Below, in pieces: positions 43,766 to 51,641 of a stretch of DNA of 64,000 nt. The first letter of the stretch is position 1, and each line of letters begins with the position of its first letter. Both the position numbers and the translations under genes were made by a program. The stretch is from Bryobacteraceae bacterium (GTDB lineage Bacteria; Acidobacteriota; Terriglobia; Bryobacterales; Bryobacteraceae). The DNA lies in the NCBI GenBank assembly GCA_019748195.1, contig JAIEPW010000088.1, forward strand, positions 1-64,000. Direction: 5' to 3'. The notes beneath the pieces were generated by a model. The model searched no databases. It was not told the origin of the DNA and worked only from the letters and a program-made list of their open reading frames with translations.

Positions 43766-44661
43766 CCGAAGGTCCCGACCCGCGGACGCCGGTTCCGCGC
43801 GGCCCCCTGCCCGAAACGCCTCCTCGCCGTGCCCCGCGCAAGGTGGAGCTGACCATCGACGGCCGCCCGGTCTCCGCCCCAGAGGGCGCGACCATTTTGC
43901 AGGCCGCCCGCGAGCTGGGCATCGAAACGCCCACCCTTTGTTATCTCGAGAATCTGACGCCGGTGAATGTCTGCCGTGTCTGCGTCGTCGAGCTCGAAGG
44001 CTCGCGCACGTTGGTCCCGGCATGTTCGCGCAAGGTGGAGCCGGGAATGACGGTCCACACCGATAGCGAGCGCGTGCGCCACAGCCGCAAGCTGGTTTTG
44101 GAATTGCTCGCCTCCGGCGTGGATGTTTCCACGGCGCCCGATTTCGCCCGGTTCGCGGAACGCTACGGGGCCCAGCCCGAGCGCTTCGCGGCAGGCGCGA
44201 CCGTCGCGCAGCCGGTGAAGATCGACAACGAACTCTATGTTCGCGATTACGGCAAATGCATCCTGTGCTACAAGTGCGTCTCCGCTTGCGGCTCGGACGC
44301 GCAGAACACCTTCGCCATCGCGATCGCGGGCCGGGGGTTCGACGCGGTGATCTCCACCGAGTACGACACGCCGCTGACGGATTCCGCATGCGTGTTCTGC
44401 GGCAATTGCATCGGCGTCTGTCCCACCGGCGCCCTCATGTTCCGGGGCGAATTCGAAATGCGCGCCGCCGGGCAGTGGGATGAAACCCGCCAGCAGGTGA
44501 CGGATACCATTTGCCCGTACTGCGGAGTCGGCTGCACCCTTACTGTTCATGCGCAGGATGACCGGATCGTGAAGGTGACCTCCCCCGCCGAACACCCGAT
44601 CACCCGCGGGCACCTGTGCATCAAGGGCCGCTTCGGCTGGCAGTACGTGAACGAACGGTAG
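43762..44661 (+). CDS. N-terminal half of FdsA: NuoG-like ferredoxin domains plus the formate dehydrogenase Fe4S4 domain
   Basis: 299 residues from ATG 43762 (ATGA overlap). Residues 25-100 are a plant-type [2Fe-2S] domain (Cys60, Cys71, Cys74, Cys88). The His-Cys3 cluster segment expected near 107-125 has kept a His but no Cys (RHSRKLVLELLASGVDVSTAP). Two [4Fe-4S] motifs follow: CILCYKCVSAC (166-176) and CVFCGNCIGVC (210-220). Residues 246-299 are the molybdopterin-oxidoreductase Fe4S4 domain: ICPYCGVGC (251-258), Cys286 in GHLCIKGRFGW, with the conserved electron-relay Lys288. The chain ends at QYVNER, exactly where the catalytic subunit gene begins in homology terms. Confidence 0.93.
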   Translation: MTEGPDPRTPVPRGPLPETPPRRAPRKVELTIDGRPVSAPEGATILQAARELGIETPTLCYLENLTPVNVCRVCVVELEGSRTLVPACSRKVEPGMTVHTDSERVRHSRKLVLELLASGVDVSTAPDFARFAERYGAQPERFAAGATVAQPVKIDNELYVRDYGKCILCYKCVSACGSDAQNTFAIAIAGRGFDAVISTEYDTPLTDSACVFCGNCIGVCPTGALMFRGEFEMRAAGQWDETRQQVTDTICPYCGVGCTLTVHAQDDRIVKVTSPAEHPITRGHLCIKGRFGWQYVNER

Positions 44662-44675
44662 CGGGGTGAATCCAG

Positions 44676-45467
44676 CTACGGGAACTTCGGCGAGTAGTGC
44701 CGCCGTAACCACCGCGACAACCCGTCCAGACCGGGAAACATCACCCTCTCGGTGATATTCGACTGATCCAGCTTGTCCCGGATCTCCCACTTCAGCGCCG
44801 CCGGAATCACGATGCGACGGTACAACTCCTCATGCCCCCGCAGCCACTCATCCATCAGCGTGGCCGCCGACGGCATCAGCGAGAACAGCGCGTGTTGATT
44901 CACGATTCGGTCGTCAATCGATGGGGGTTCGAAGAAGATCACGAACGGATGCTCCTGCCCGTGCCGGTCCAGTTCGCCGAGCGAGGTCGCGAACCGGCCC
45001 AGGATTTCCGCCGTCACCACGTTCGCGCCTTCGTCCTCCAGCAGATCGCGCAGCGTCATCGGGAGCAGTTGATGCGCTTTCTGGTAATCCACGCACCAGA
45101 TCACACCGTCCACGCCCGATCGCTCCAGGTTCACCGTCGCGAAGTGCAGCGCCACATAAGGCGAATAAGTCCAGTCGAGCAGCCGGGTGGGCAATCCATA
45201 ATGCTGCGCCGTGGCCAGCCAATTCCAGACCGAGTCGGCCGGCACCGCTTCACGATGCGCGTACTTGCGGAAGTTGCGAAGCAGATGCTTTTCCAACTGA
45301 TCGAACTGGCCGCCCAGGCGCATCAGGCTGGTCTGCAAGGGATAGGCGGCATCGGACAGTCCGCGAAACGCCATGCTGGAGCGGAAACGTCCCAACTGGT
45401 TGTTCCATGAATCTTCGAAGAGCCGCTCCTGCAGGTCGGTCCAGCCGGTGACAACCGTGTCCTTCAT
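44676..45467 (-). CDS. FRG-domain protein
   Basis: 263 residues. The FRG domain is recognised by SMAFRGLSDAAYPLQTSLMRL near residue 31, followed by helical HLLRNFRKYA, WLATAQHYGLPTRLLDWTYSPYVALHFA (the second FRG block, split over a loop), and GVIWCVDYQ. The role of FRG is not established; some members occur in defence or toxin-like loci. Convergent with the formate dehydrogenase operon, 14 bp apart. No membrane segment. Confidence 0.85.
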   Translation of the reverse strand: MKDTVVTGWTDLQERLFEDSWNNQLGRFRSSMAFRGLSDAAYPLQTSLMRLGGQFDQLEKHLLRNFRKYAHREAVPADSVWNWLATAQHYGLPTRLLDWTYSPYVALHFATVNLERSGVDGVIWCVDYQKAHQLLPMTLRDLLEDEGANVVTAEILGRFATSLGELDRHGQEHPFVIFFEPPSIDDRIVNQHALFSLMPSAATLMDEWLRGHEELYRRIVIPAALKWEIRDKLDQSNITERVMFPGLDGLSRWLRRHYSPKFP

Positions 45468-45494
45468 CGCTTTCCATGTTAGGACACGGCCCGC

Positions 45495-46652
45495 TCAGGG
45501 TCGCTTCAACTCCCGGATGTCAACGGTATGCACGGAGGCGAGGGAATGCGCCAGCGGCTCCAGTGATTTCGCCTCGCGCCGCGCCCGCCGGGCCTCCTCC
45601 TTGCGTCCGCTGGATCTCAGATGTTCGGCCTGGAAGGTCAGCGCATCGCGCAGCAGGGCCGGATTCCGCCTCCGGCGCAACTCCGCCACTACCTTCTCAA
45701 ACATCTTGGCGGCGCCGGGATCACCCAGTTTGGCGGCGGCCACCGCGAGGTTAAGTTCCACCGAAACAAGCTGCGGCGCGTGATCGCCCGCCGCGCCCCG
45801 CAGGGACTCCGCCGCGCGACGGAACCGCTCCGCCGCCCGATCCCAGTGCTGCCGCCGCGCGTGCAGCGCGCCCGCGTTATTCCAGGCGGCGGCCACGGCC
45901 GGGTGATCGTCGCCCAGAAGACCGCGCAGCACCGCCAACGCCCGCTCCAGCATCTCCCCCGCCTCCCTCAGGTCGCCGTTCTCCACTCGAACCGACCCCA
46001 GGTCCTGCAGAAACTGCGCCTTTAACAGCTCGTGGTCGCCCGGGGTTCGCTCCACCACCTTTAATCCTTCCCGCAACCTCTCCTCGGCCAGCGCCAGGCG
46101 CCGCTCCCGCAGATACAACTGCCCCAGGTTGCCCAGGGCCAGCGCGACTCGCAGCTCTCTTCCGTTGAGGTCGCGCGCGGCCGCCAGACTGCGCTTCAAG
46201 AAGGTTTCTGCTTCGTCCAGCCTCGCCTGATGCATGCGCAGAACGCCGAGCGTGCCGTACAAAGATGACCGAAGCTGCACGGCGACCTCCTCGGAAACGC
46301 CTGCTATCCGGTCACCTGCTTGGGACAGCGCGGCGTCGGCATCCTCCAGCCGGCCCATCGCCATGTGCCCGCGCGCCAGCTCGTCCAGGGCTTGGATCGA
46401 CATCGCGCGCGGCAGCTCCGGCAGGATGGCCACCAGGATTGCCTGCGATTCGTCGTATCGCGCCTGATCCGCCAGCACCGCCGCCAGCATCACTTGTTTG
46501 CCCAGCGCATCCGCGCGCGAACCGCTCTTCCGCGCCGCTTCGATCGCGTCCCGTAATTTTTGTTCGGTTCGTTCGAGCTTCGTCGACGCCGCAAGCGCCG
46601 TTGTCAGGATCAGACACAGGCTCAAAAAGGACGGCCTGCTTAAGATAGTCAT
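45495..46652 (-). CDS. Exported tetratricopeptide-repeat protein
   Basis: 385 residues. A signal peptide near the start (MTILSRPSFLSLCLILTTALAA) follows ATG 46652, which has GGAG 6 nt upstream; the adjacent ATG 46655 is equally in frame. At least five TPR-like helical pairs: LGKQVMLAAVLADQARYDES, QALDELARGHMAMGRLEDAD, ALALGNLGQLYLRERRLALA, AAWNNAGALHARRQHWDRA and DALTFQAEHLRSSGRKEEA, of the Kinesin-light-chain/TPR_12 type. A scaffold role in the periplasm is likely; no catalytic domain. Upstream of the FRG gene on the same strand. Confidence 0.82.
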   Translation of the reverse strand: MTILSRPSFLSLCLILTTALAASTKLERTEQKLRDAIEAARKSGSRADALGKQVMLAAVLADQARYDESQAILVAILPELPRAMSIQALDELARGHMAMGRLEDADAALSQAGDRIAGVSEEVAVQLRSSLYGTLGVLRMHQARLDEAETFLKRSLAAARDLNGRELRVALALGNLGQLYLRERRLALAEERLREGLKVVERTPGDHELLKAQFLQDLGSVRVENGDLREAGEMLERALAVLRGLLGDDHPAVAAAWNNAGALHARRQHWDRAAERFRRAAESLRGAAGDHAPQLVSVELNLAVAAAKLGDPGAAKMFEKVVAELRRRRNPALLRDALTFQAEHLRSSGRKEEARRARREAKSLEPLAHSLASVHTVDIRELKRP

Positions 46653-46728
46653 CATCCACTCCGCCCGGATGACGGTGTAGCGGGCCAATTCGTGTCAGAG
46701 GTGCAGCCTGAGAGGCCAGGAGGAATGT

Positions 46729-47382
46729 GTGATTGAGATCATCGCCGAGTCGGTGGACGACGCCGTGGAAGCCGAAGCGGGCGGCGCCGGGCGCATTGAG
46801 CTGGTTCGGAATCTCGCTCTGGGAGGTCTGACGCCGAGCCTGGGCTTGATCCGGGAGGTGGTCGCCGCGGTCCAGATCCCGGTGCGCGTCATGGTGCGGG
46901 AGAACACCGCCGATGTGCTCGATCACCACGCCCGGCTTCGCGATATCGCCGCGGCCGTCGCCGATTGCCGGCCCGCGGGACTGGTCCTTGGGTTTGTCCG
47001 TGGCGGCCTGGTGGATATCGAAGGAACCTGCTCCGTCCTAGAGGCCGCCAGAGGCCTGCCGGCCACCTTTCATCGTGCCCTTGAAAAAGCACCCGATCGC
47101 GATCGCGCGCTGCGGGACGTCAAGCAAATTGTGGGTATCGACCGTGTTTTGCTCCGTGCCGTCCCCGCAGAGGCTCGAGATCTGCGGCAAAGACTGGAAC
47201 CGGAGCTTGGCCTGATCGTGGGAGGCGGTCTGAACTTGCAGATTGTAAGGGACTTAGTTGGTATTGTCAGGGAGGTTCATTGCGGCTCGGCGGCGCGGGT
47301 GGATGGCCGTGTGGAGCGTGGGCGGGTGGCGTCTCTGGTGCGCGCATTCACAATCGCACTATCCCCACACAAAATAACTTGA
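46729..47382 (+). CDS. cutC: CutC-family copper homeostasis protein
   Basis: 217 residues, TIM-barrel CutC: IIAESVDDAVEAEAGGAGRIELV at the N-terminus, GGLTPSLGLIREV, VRVMVRENTADVL (equivalent of MIRPR), GLVLGFVRGGLVDIE, TFHRALEKAPD and IVGGGLNLQIV. The family name comes from copper tolerance in E. coli, but its biochemical role is still unclear. GTG 46729 has AGGAGG 5 nt upstream. The promoter of hsp20 overlaps its stop codon. Confidence 0.9.
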   Translation: MIEIIAESVDDAVEAEAGGAGRIELVRNLALGGLTPSLGLIREVVAAVQIPVRVMVRENTADVLDHHARLRDIAAAVADCRPAGLVLGFVRGGLVDIEGTCSVLEAARGLPATFHRALEKAPDRDRALRDVKQIVGIDRVLLRAVPAEARDLRQRLEPELGLIVGGGLNLQIVRDLVGIVREVHCGSAARVDGRVERGRVASLVRAFTIALSPHKIT

Positions 47383-47407
47383 CAACCATGCACGCAGATT
47401 TTATACT
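47379..47407 (+). promoter_or_regulatory. Near-consensus sigma-70 promoter of hsp20
   Basis: TTGACA (47379-47384), 17-bp spacer, TATACT (47402-47407), the best promoter in the window. The -35 box overlaps the cutC stop codon. The leader before the ATG is about 17 nt and carries AAGGAG. No CIRCE-type inverted repeat is visible. Confidence 0.8.
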
Positions 47408-47430
47408 CAAATCGTAAGGAGATCTGAGTT

Positions 47431-47889
47431 ATGGCTACTCTCACCCGTTACAACCCATTCCGCGATCTGGAAGAATTCACTGGTCTTCGCATGTTCGAAG
47501 ACACCGTCAACCGCCTCCTGACCGAGCCGTCGAGCACCCGGCCCTGGGCGCCTCCCGTGGATATCATGGAGAGCGAAAACGAGTTGGTGATCAAAGCCGA
47601 CCTGCCGGAAATCGACCTCAAGGACGTCGATATCCGCCTTGAAAACAATCAGCTCAGCCTGAAGGGCGAACGCAAGTTCGAATCGAAGAAGGAAAACGGG
47701 GGCTATCACCGCATCGAGCGCAGCTACGGCACCTTCGTCAGGTATTTCACGCTGCCTAACACCGTCGACACGGAGAAGGTCAACGCCTCCTACCGCGACG
47801 GCGTGCTGACGATCGTGATCCCCAAGAAGGAAGCCGCCAAGCCTCGCCAGGTGAAGGTGGAAGTGCACTCCAACGGCGGAAGCAAGTAA
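47431..47889 (+). CDS. Small heat-shock protein, Hsp20/alpha-crystallin family
   Basis: 152 residues. ATP-independent holdase. The alpha-crystallin domain spans about 40-140: PPVDIMESENELVIKADLPEI, LENNQLSLKGERKFE, YHRIERSYGTFVRYFTLP and YRDGVLTIVIPKKE. The C-terminal I/L-x-I-like anchor is replaced by a short KVEVHSNGGSK tail. Driven by a strong promoter and followed by a strong terminator, so it is an independent transcription unit. Confidence 0.95.
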   Translation: MATLTRYNPFRDLEEFTGLRMFEDTVNRLLTEPSSTRPWAPPVDIMESENELVIKADLPEIDLKDVDIRLENNQLSLKGERKFESKKENGGYHRIERSYGTFVRYFTLPNTVDTEKVNASYRDGVLTIVIPKKEAAKPRQVKVEVHSNGGSK

Positions 47890-47920
47890 CCGAAAAACCG
47901 AAACGAAGACCGATCTGATC

Positions 47921-47954
47921 CGCCGGCGGACGCGGCTCCGCCGGCGTTCTTATT
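47921..47954 (+). terminator. Intrinsic terminator after hsp20
   Basis: Perfect 10-bp stem CGCCGGCGGA/TCCGCCGGCG (47921-47930 and 47937-47946), 6-nt loop, then TTCTTATT. It overlaps the end of the convergent MBL-fold gene by a few bases. Confidence 0.85.
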
Positions 47955-48736
47955 GGATCGCCCTCAGGTAGCGCTCCGCCGAACGGCGCACCGCATCTTT
48001 CCCGTGATGCGCGACCACCAGCGGATGAAACGCCCCGTAGATGCGATCGAACTCGAACGGCTCCACCGCCTGCACGATTCGCCGCACCTGCGCCGCGTTC
48101 AGCGGGATGAAGTTCGGATAGCTGTACATGAAGCTCACCCAACGGCGGTCCGGCACTACCTGGATGATGTCCCCGGTCAACAGGCAGGGGCCGCGATGCA
48201 GCACGGCGCCGCCCTCGAAGTGCCCGCCGCAGCGGATCAGCGTCATGCCGTCCCCACAGCGGCAGGGTCTCGCCCTCCCAGAATTGGATCGGCTCCCCGC
48301 CCCGCGCCACCCACTCCCGATCCGCGCCGTGCAGGTACACGCGAGCCCGGAAGCGCCGCGCCCACTCGATCATCGTCGTGTAGTAGTGCGGGTGCGAAAT
48401 CGCGATCGCCCGCAGGCCGCCGCGCCGGGCGATCTCAGCTTCGGCGGCGTCATCCAGCAGCGCGACGCAATCCCACAACAAGTTGCCGGATTCAGACTGC
48501 ACCAGAATCGCGCGCTGATTGATGGCGAAGGCCGGCTTGGTCAGGATTGCCGTCAGCCCGGGTTCCAGTTCGATGAGATCGTTGCTGTGCCCGCGGCGAA
48601 GCTCTTCGAGCGTGGTCCACTGCTGGCCTCCAAAGCCGACATACTGCCGCTCCTCGTCGCAGATCGGGCAACGCGCCGGAGGCGAGCTGCTCTCCGGATA
48701 CTGGGTTCCGCAGGTGACGCACAGGAAGGCCGGCAC
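47950..48736 (-). pseudogene. MBL-fold metallohydrolase with rubredoxin-like N-terminus, frameshifted
   Basis: The reading frame from 48736 gives a Cys4 rubredoxin-like knuckle (CVTCGTQYP, RCPICDEERQYVGFGG) and then an MBL-fold region (ILTKPAFAINQRAILVQ, LLWDCVALLDD, ISHPHYYTTMIEWARRF, VYLHGADREWV). At about 48245 homology leaves this frame after GETLPLWG and continues in another frame (TLIRCGGHFEGGAVLHRG, LLTGDIIQVV, AFHPLVVAHHGKDAV) to the stop at 47950. One extra base near 48240-48250 explains it. Either a young pseudogene or a sequencing error. The canonical HxHxDH is replaced by HPHYY. Confidence 0.82.
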
Positions 48737-48745
48737 CCTCTGATT

Positions 48746-49837
48746 CTAGCGTTGCGGGCCGGACCGGTCCTTGCGGAGAATCATGCGCCTTCCCAGCTTC
48801 TTCCAGAAGTTGGGCGGCTTGGATTCCGTCTTCGAAGCGGCTGCGGCCTTGTCCCCGGCAGGCTCCGCGGCGGGAACTGGCCGAGAGGCCGCCGCCACCG
48901 CCGGAGCATGCGTCGGCACGCGATCATACCCGTTCGCCGGAACGCCGGGAACCGGTGGCGCATAAGGCGGCATCCGCTCCAAATCCGGGATCCAGGCGAC
49001 CGCCAGCAGCGCCACGGCCAAGCCCGCGGCCATCGTCGCCGGCCAGGGGCGCCGCGACCGGGGCGGCACGGTAATAAACGCGGCGGCGCTCTGCGGCCGG
49101 TGCGCGGGGTCCTTTTCGAGCGCCTTCCGGATCGCGCTCCGCCACGGTTCCGGAACGTCGGGTCCAGGATCGGGCGGGGCATGATGGCAGTGCGCGGTCA
49201 TCACGTCGAAGGCCGCTTCGCCCTGATAGGGTGGCCTGCCCGTGAACAACTCGTGAAATACCGCTCCGCAGGAATACAGGTCGCTGCGAACGTCGGTCGT
49301 CTGCCCGCGAATCTGCTCCGGCGAGGCGTACAGTACGCTGCCCACCATTACGCCCGAGCGGGTCAGGCGCATGTCTTCGTCGGATTTCGCCAGGCCGAAA
49401 TCGGTCAGCTTCAGGACGCCGTCCGCATCCACCAGCACGTTCCCCGGGGAGAGGTCCCGATGGATGATCCCGTGGGCGTGGGCGTGGGTGATCGCCGCCA
49501 GGATCTGCTCCGCGTATTCGATCGCTTCTCCCGCCGAGAGCCGCCTCTCATGCAGAATTTGGCGCAGGGACTTGCCCTCCACCAGCTCCAGCACCAGCAC
49601 CAGGTCGCCCTGGTGTTCGAAGGCATGCCGGACGGCGGCGATGTTCGGGTGAGAGAGTCTGGCCTGAATCTGGATCTCGCGCAGGAAACGGTCCGGCGCG
49701 CTATCGCGGCGAATCGCTTTCAACGCCTCTTCCCGTCCGGTGATGGAATGCCGCGCGCGGTAAACCGTGCCCATGCCGCCCTGCCCCAGGTAGCCGAGAA
49801 CCACATACTCGCCGATTTGTTGCCCCTCGGAGAACAT
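48746..49837 (-). CDS. Ser/Thr protein kinase (Hanks type), apparently active
   Basis: 363 residues. Kinase domain about 8-265 with all key residues: Gly loop GQGGMG (18-23), Lys40 in EEALKAI, Glu in FLREIQIQARLSHPNI, HRDLSPGN (Asp128, Asn133), DFG (Asp146) and YASPEQIRG. One membrane helix follows (about 270-287), then a short Pro/Ala-rich extracytoplasmic tail ending in a basic segment. No PASTA or other sensor domain. The pseudokinase gene lies 6 bp upstream on the same strand, so both kinases are likely made together. Confidence 0.93.
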   Translation of the reverse strand: MFSEGQQIGEYVVLGYLGQGGMGTVYRARHSITGREEALKAIRRDSAPDRFLREIQIQARLSHPNIAAVRHAFEHQGDLVLVLELVEGKSLRQILHERRLSAGEAIEYAEQILAAITHAHAHGIIHRDLSPGNVLVDADGVLKLTDFGLAKSDEDMRLTRSGVMVGSVLYASPEQIRGQTTDVRSDLYSCGAVFHELFTGRPPYQGEAAFDVMTAHCHHAPPDPGPDVPEPWRSAIRKALEKDPAHRPQSAAAFITVPPRSRRPWPATMAAGLAVALLAVAWIPDLERMPPYAPPVPGVPANGYDRVPTHAPAVAAASRPVPAAEPAGDKAAAASKTESKPPNFWKKLGRRMILRKDRSGPQR

Positions 49838-49843
49838 GGTGAA

Positions 49844-50866
49844 TCAGCGGCGCGTCAGGGCCAACGACAAAACGAAGAGGACGGCGGCCGCCAGCGGCAG
49901 CAGGATCGCCAGGGCCAGCTTCACCGACACCGAGGCCGTCTGCCGCGCGGGCGCGTCGACATGCATCGGGATGAACACCGGGCCCCCTTTTCTCGGGCTC
50001 GCGGCGGGGGCCGGCTGGGTCTCCAACCCGGGCGCGTCCCTACTGATTAGAGCGCCGTCCAGGGCTTCCCGGAACTCACGCGCGGTCTGGAAGCGATCGT
50101 TCGGATCCTTGGCCAACGCCCGTAAAACCACCGCATCCAGAGAGGCCGGCAATCCCGGCTTCCACGTGCCCGGCGGCTCCGGAATCTGCTGTACATGCGC
50201 GAGCATCAGGTCGAAGTCGCTCTTAGTCCGGAATGGCCGCGCGCCGGTCAGCATTTCGTACAAAATGCATCCCACGGAATACAGGTCGGTCCGCGTGTCC
50301 AGGTCGAGCCCTTTCACCTGCTCCGGCGACATGTAGGCGACCGAGCCGACCACGGCGCCCTGCTGCGTCAGGTTGGGATCCGTCTTCGATTTCGCCAGCC
50401 CGAATCCGCCCAGCTTCAGCGTCCCGTCCGGGGTAACCACAATGTGCGCCGGCGTGACCTCCCGGTGCATGATTCCCTGCCCGTGGGCTTCCTCCAGCGC
50501 CGCCAGCAGTTGGCGCACAAACCCCGCGGCATTTTCCAGGCTCATCGCTCCCAGTTCCAGGCGCTGCTCCAGCGTGACCCCTTCCACCAGTTCCGCGGTC
50601 ATCAGTGGATGCCCGTCGATCTGCGTGGCGTGATAGAACGTCACAATATTGGGATGCGAAAGCCGCGCGTGAACCTTGATCTCGCGAACGAAGCGTTCCA
50701 GTTCAGTCGAGTCCGCCGCCACCGAATCGGGCAGCACCCGCAGCGATTCCAGCCGATGCGCCAGGTGGTTTCGAACCTTGTACAGCACGCCTCGCTTGGA
50801 ACGGTCCAGGTAGTCGAGAATCTCGTAATCGCCGACCTTCTGTCCGGGTTGAAACAATACCGCCAT
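49844..50866 (-). CDS. Membrane-anchored Ser/Thr pseudokinase
   Basis: 340 residues with the same fold and layout as the neighbouring kinase (kinase-like domain about 10-275, membrane helix about 316-337), but every catalytic position is changed. The Gly loop reads YLDRSKRGVLYKV, the ATP lysine is Arg43 (LESLRVL), HRD is HRE (Glu136), the Asn of HRDxxxxN is His141 (TPAHIVV), and DFG is GFG (Gly154). Structural motifs remain: YMSPEQVKGLD, DLYSVGCILYEMLTG. It should not phosphorylate; an allosteric or scaffold role for the neighbour is inferred. Its stop is 6 bp before the active kinase start. Confidence 0.9.
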   Translation of the reverse strand: MAVLFQPGQKVGDYEILDYLDRSKRGVLYKVRNHLAHRLESLRVLPDSVAADSTELERFVREIKVHARLSHPNIVTFYHATQIDGHPLMTAELVEGVTLEQRLELGAMSLENAAGFVRQLLAALEEAHGQGIMHREVTPAHIVVTPDGTLKLGGFGLAKSKTDPNLTQQGAVVGSVAYMSPEQVKGLDLDTRTDLYSVGCILYEMLTGARPFRTKSDFDLMLAHVQQIPEPPGTWKPGLPASLDAVVLRALAKDPNDRFQTAREFREALDGALISRDAPGLETQPAPAASPRKGGPVFIPMHVDAPARQTASVSVKLALAILLPLAAAVLFVLSLALTRR

Positions 50867-50880
50867 GTGCGCTCAATCAG

Positions 50881-51567
50881 TTATCGGCGGTTAGGCGGCG
50901 CGGGTTTAGAGAGGCTCCGGAGCCCGGCCAGCCCCGCAAGCACCAGAAGCACGGTGGCCGGCTCCGGCGTGGGGTCCGGACGTACGTCGCCAGTCAGTAT
51001 GCCGCCGCCGCGCCCCGCGGCCGCGAACTGGAAGCTGAGCGAGCCCATCAGGTACAGATCGAACAGCTCGCGGGGGGTTGCGAAAACCACCGTAACCTGC
51101 ATTCCCGGAATCCCACCGATGCCACCCGGCGGACCCGCCTGAATCATCGCCTGCCCCACCGGCGTCAGCCCCGGTCCCGGCCTCATCCAAACGGGCGGGT
51201 ATCCCCCGGAGGCCTCCCAGATGTTGAGCATCGCCTGCCGGCTCTCGATCTGGTACACCACGCCCGCCGCGATCTGGCCCCGCCGCGCCAGGGCGATCCC
51301 GAACTGCGGCTCGCCTCCCGCCAGGAATAAGAAATCCGCGACCGGAAACGTAAGCCCAATGTGATCAAAGGGATCGAGCGTCCAGGCCGGTGCGAAGGGA
51401 AACCACAGCTCCACCTTCGTTTCCTGCTCGCTTACGCTTACCCGCGCCTGCGCGTCGAACATCGCTCGCTCGCCTGAGAACTCCGGCAGGGGACCACGGA
51501 ACGCGATGCCACCCCACGCCACCACGCTAGTGAACAGCAACGTCGTTACCGCCGCCGGGCCTCGCAT
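50881..51567 (-). CDS. PEP-CTERM sorted exported protein
   Basis: 228 residues. N-terminal signal peptide (about 1-19). The C-terminus is a PEP-CTERM sorting signal: PTPEPATVLLVLAGLAGL followed by a basic end. The mature region is Gly/Pro-rich beta structure without a recognised domain. PEP-CTERM proteins are processed by an exosortase, which must be encoded elsewhere, and are linked to exopolysaccharide production. It lies 14 bp upstream of the pseudokinase gene on the same strand. Confidence 0.85.
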   Translation of the reverse strand: MRGPAAVTTLLFTSVVAWGGIAFRGPLPEFSGERAMFDAQARVSVSEQETKVELWFPFAPAWTLDPFDHIGLTFPVADFLFLAGGEPQFGIALARRGQIAAGVVYQIESRQAMLNIWEASGGYPPVWMRPGPGLTPVGQAMIQAGPPGGIGGIPGMQVTVVFATPRELFDLYLMGSLSFQFAAAGRGGGILTGDVRPDPTPEPATVLLVLAGLAGLRSLSKPAPPNRR

Positions 51568-51641
51568 ATCCTTCGCACCCTTCCATCAAGGAAGTGGTTC
51601 GGCGGGCGGGTTTTTCTCCGCGCGGGGCTACAATAGTGACG

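Noticed and set aside
47379-47430. CIRCE/HrcA operator in front of hsp20
   Set aside because: The leader between the -10 box and the ATG contains no TTAGCACTC-type inverted repeat.
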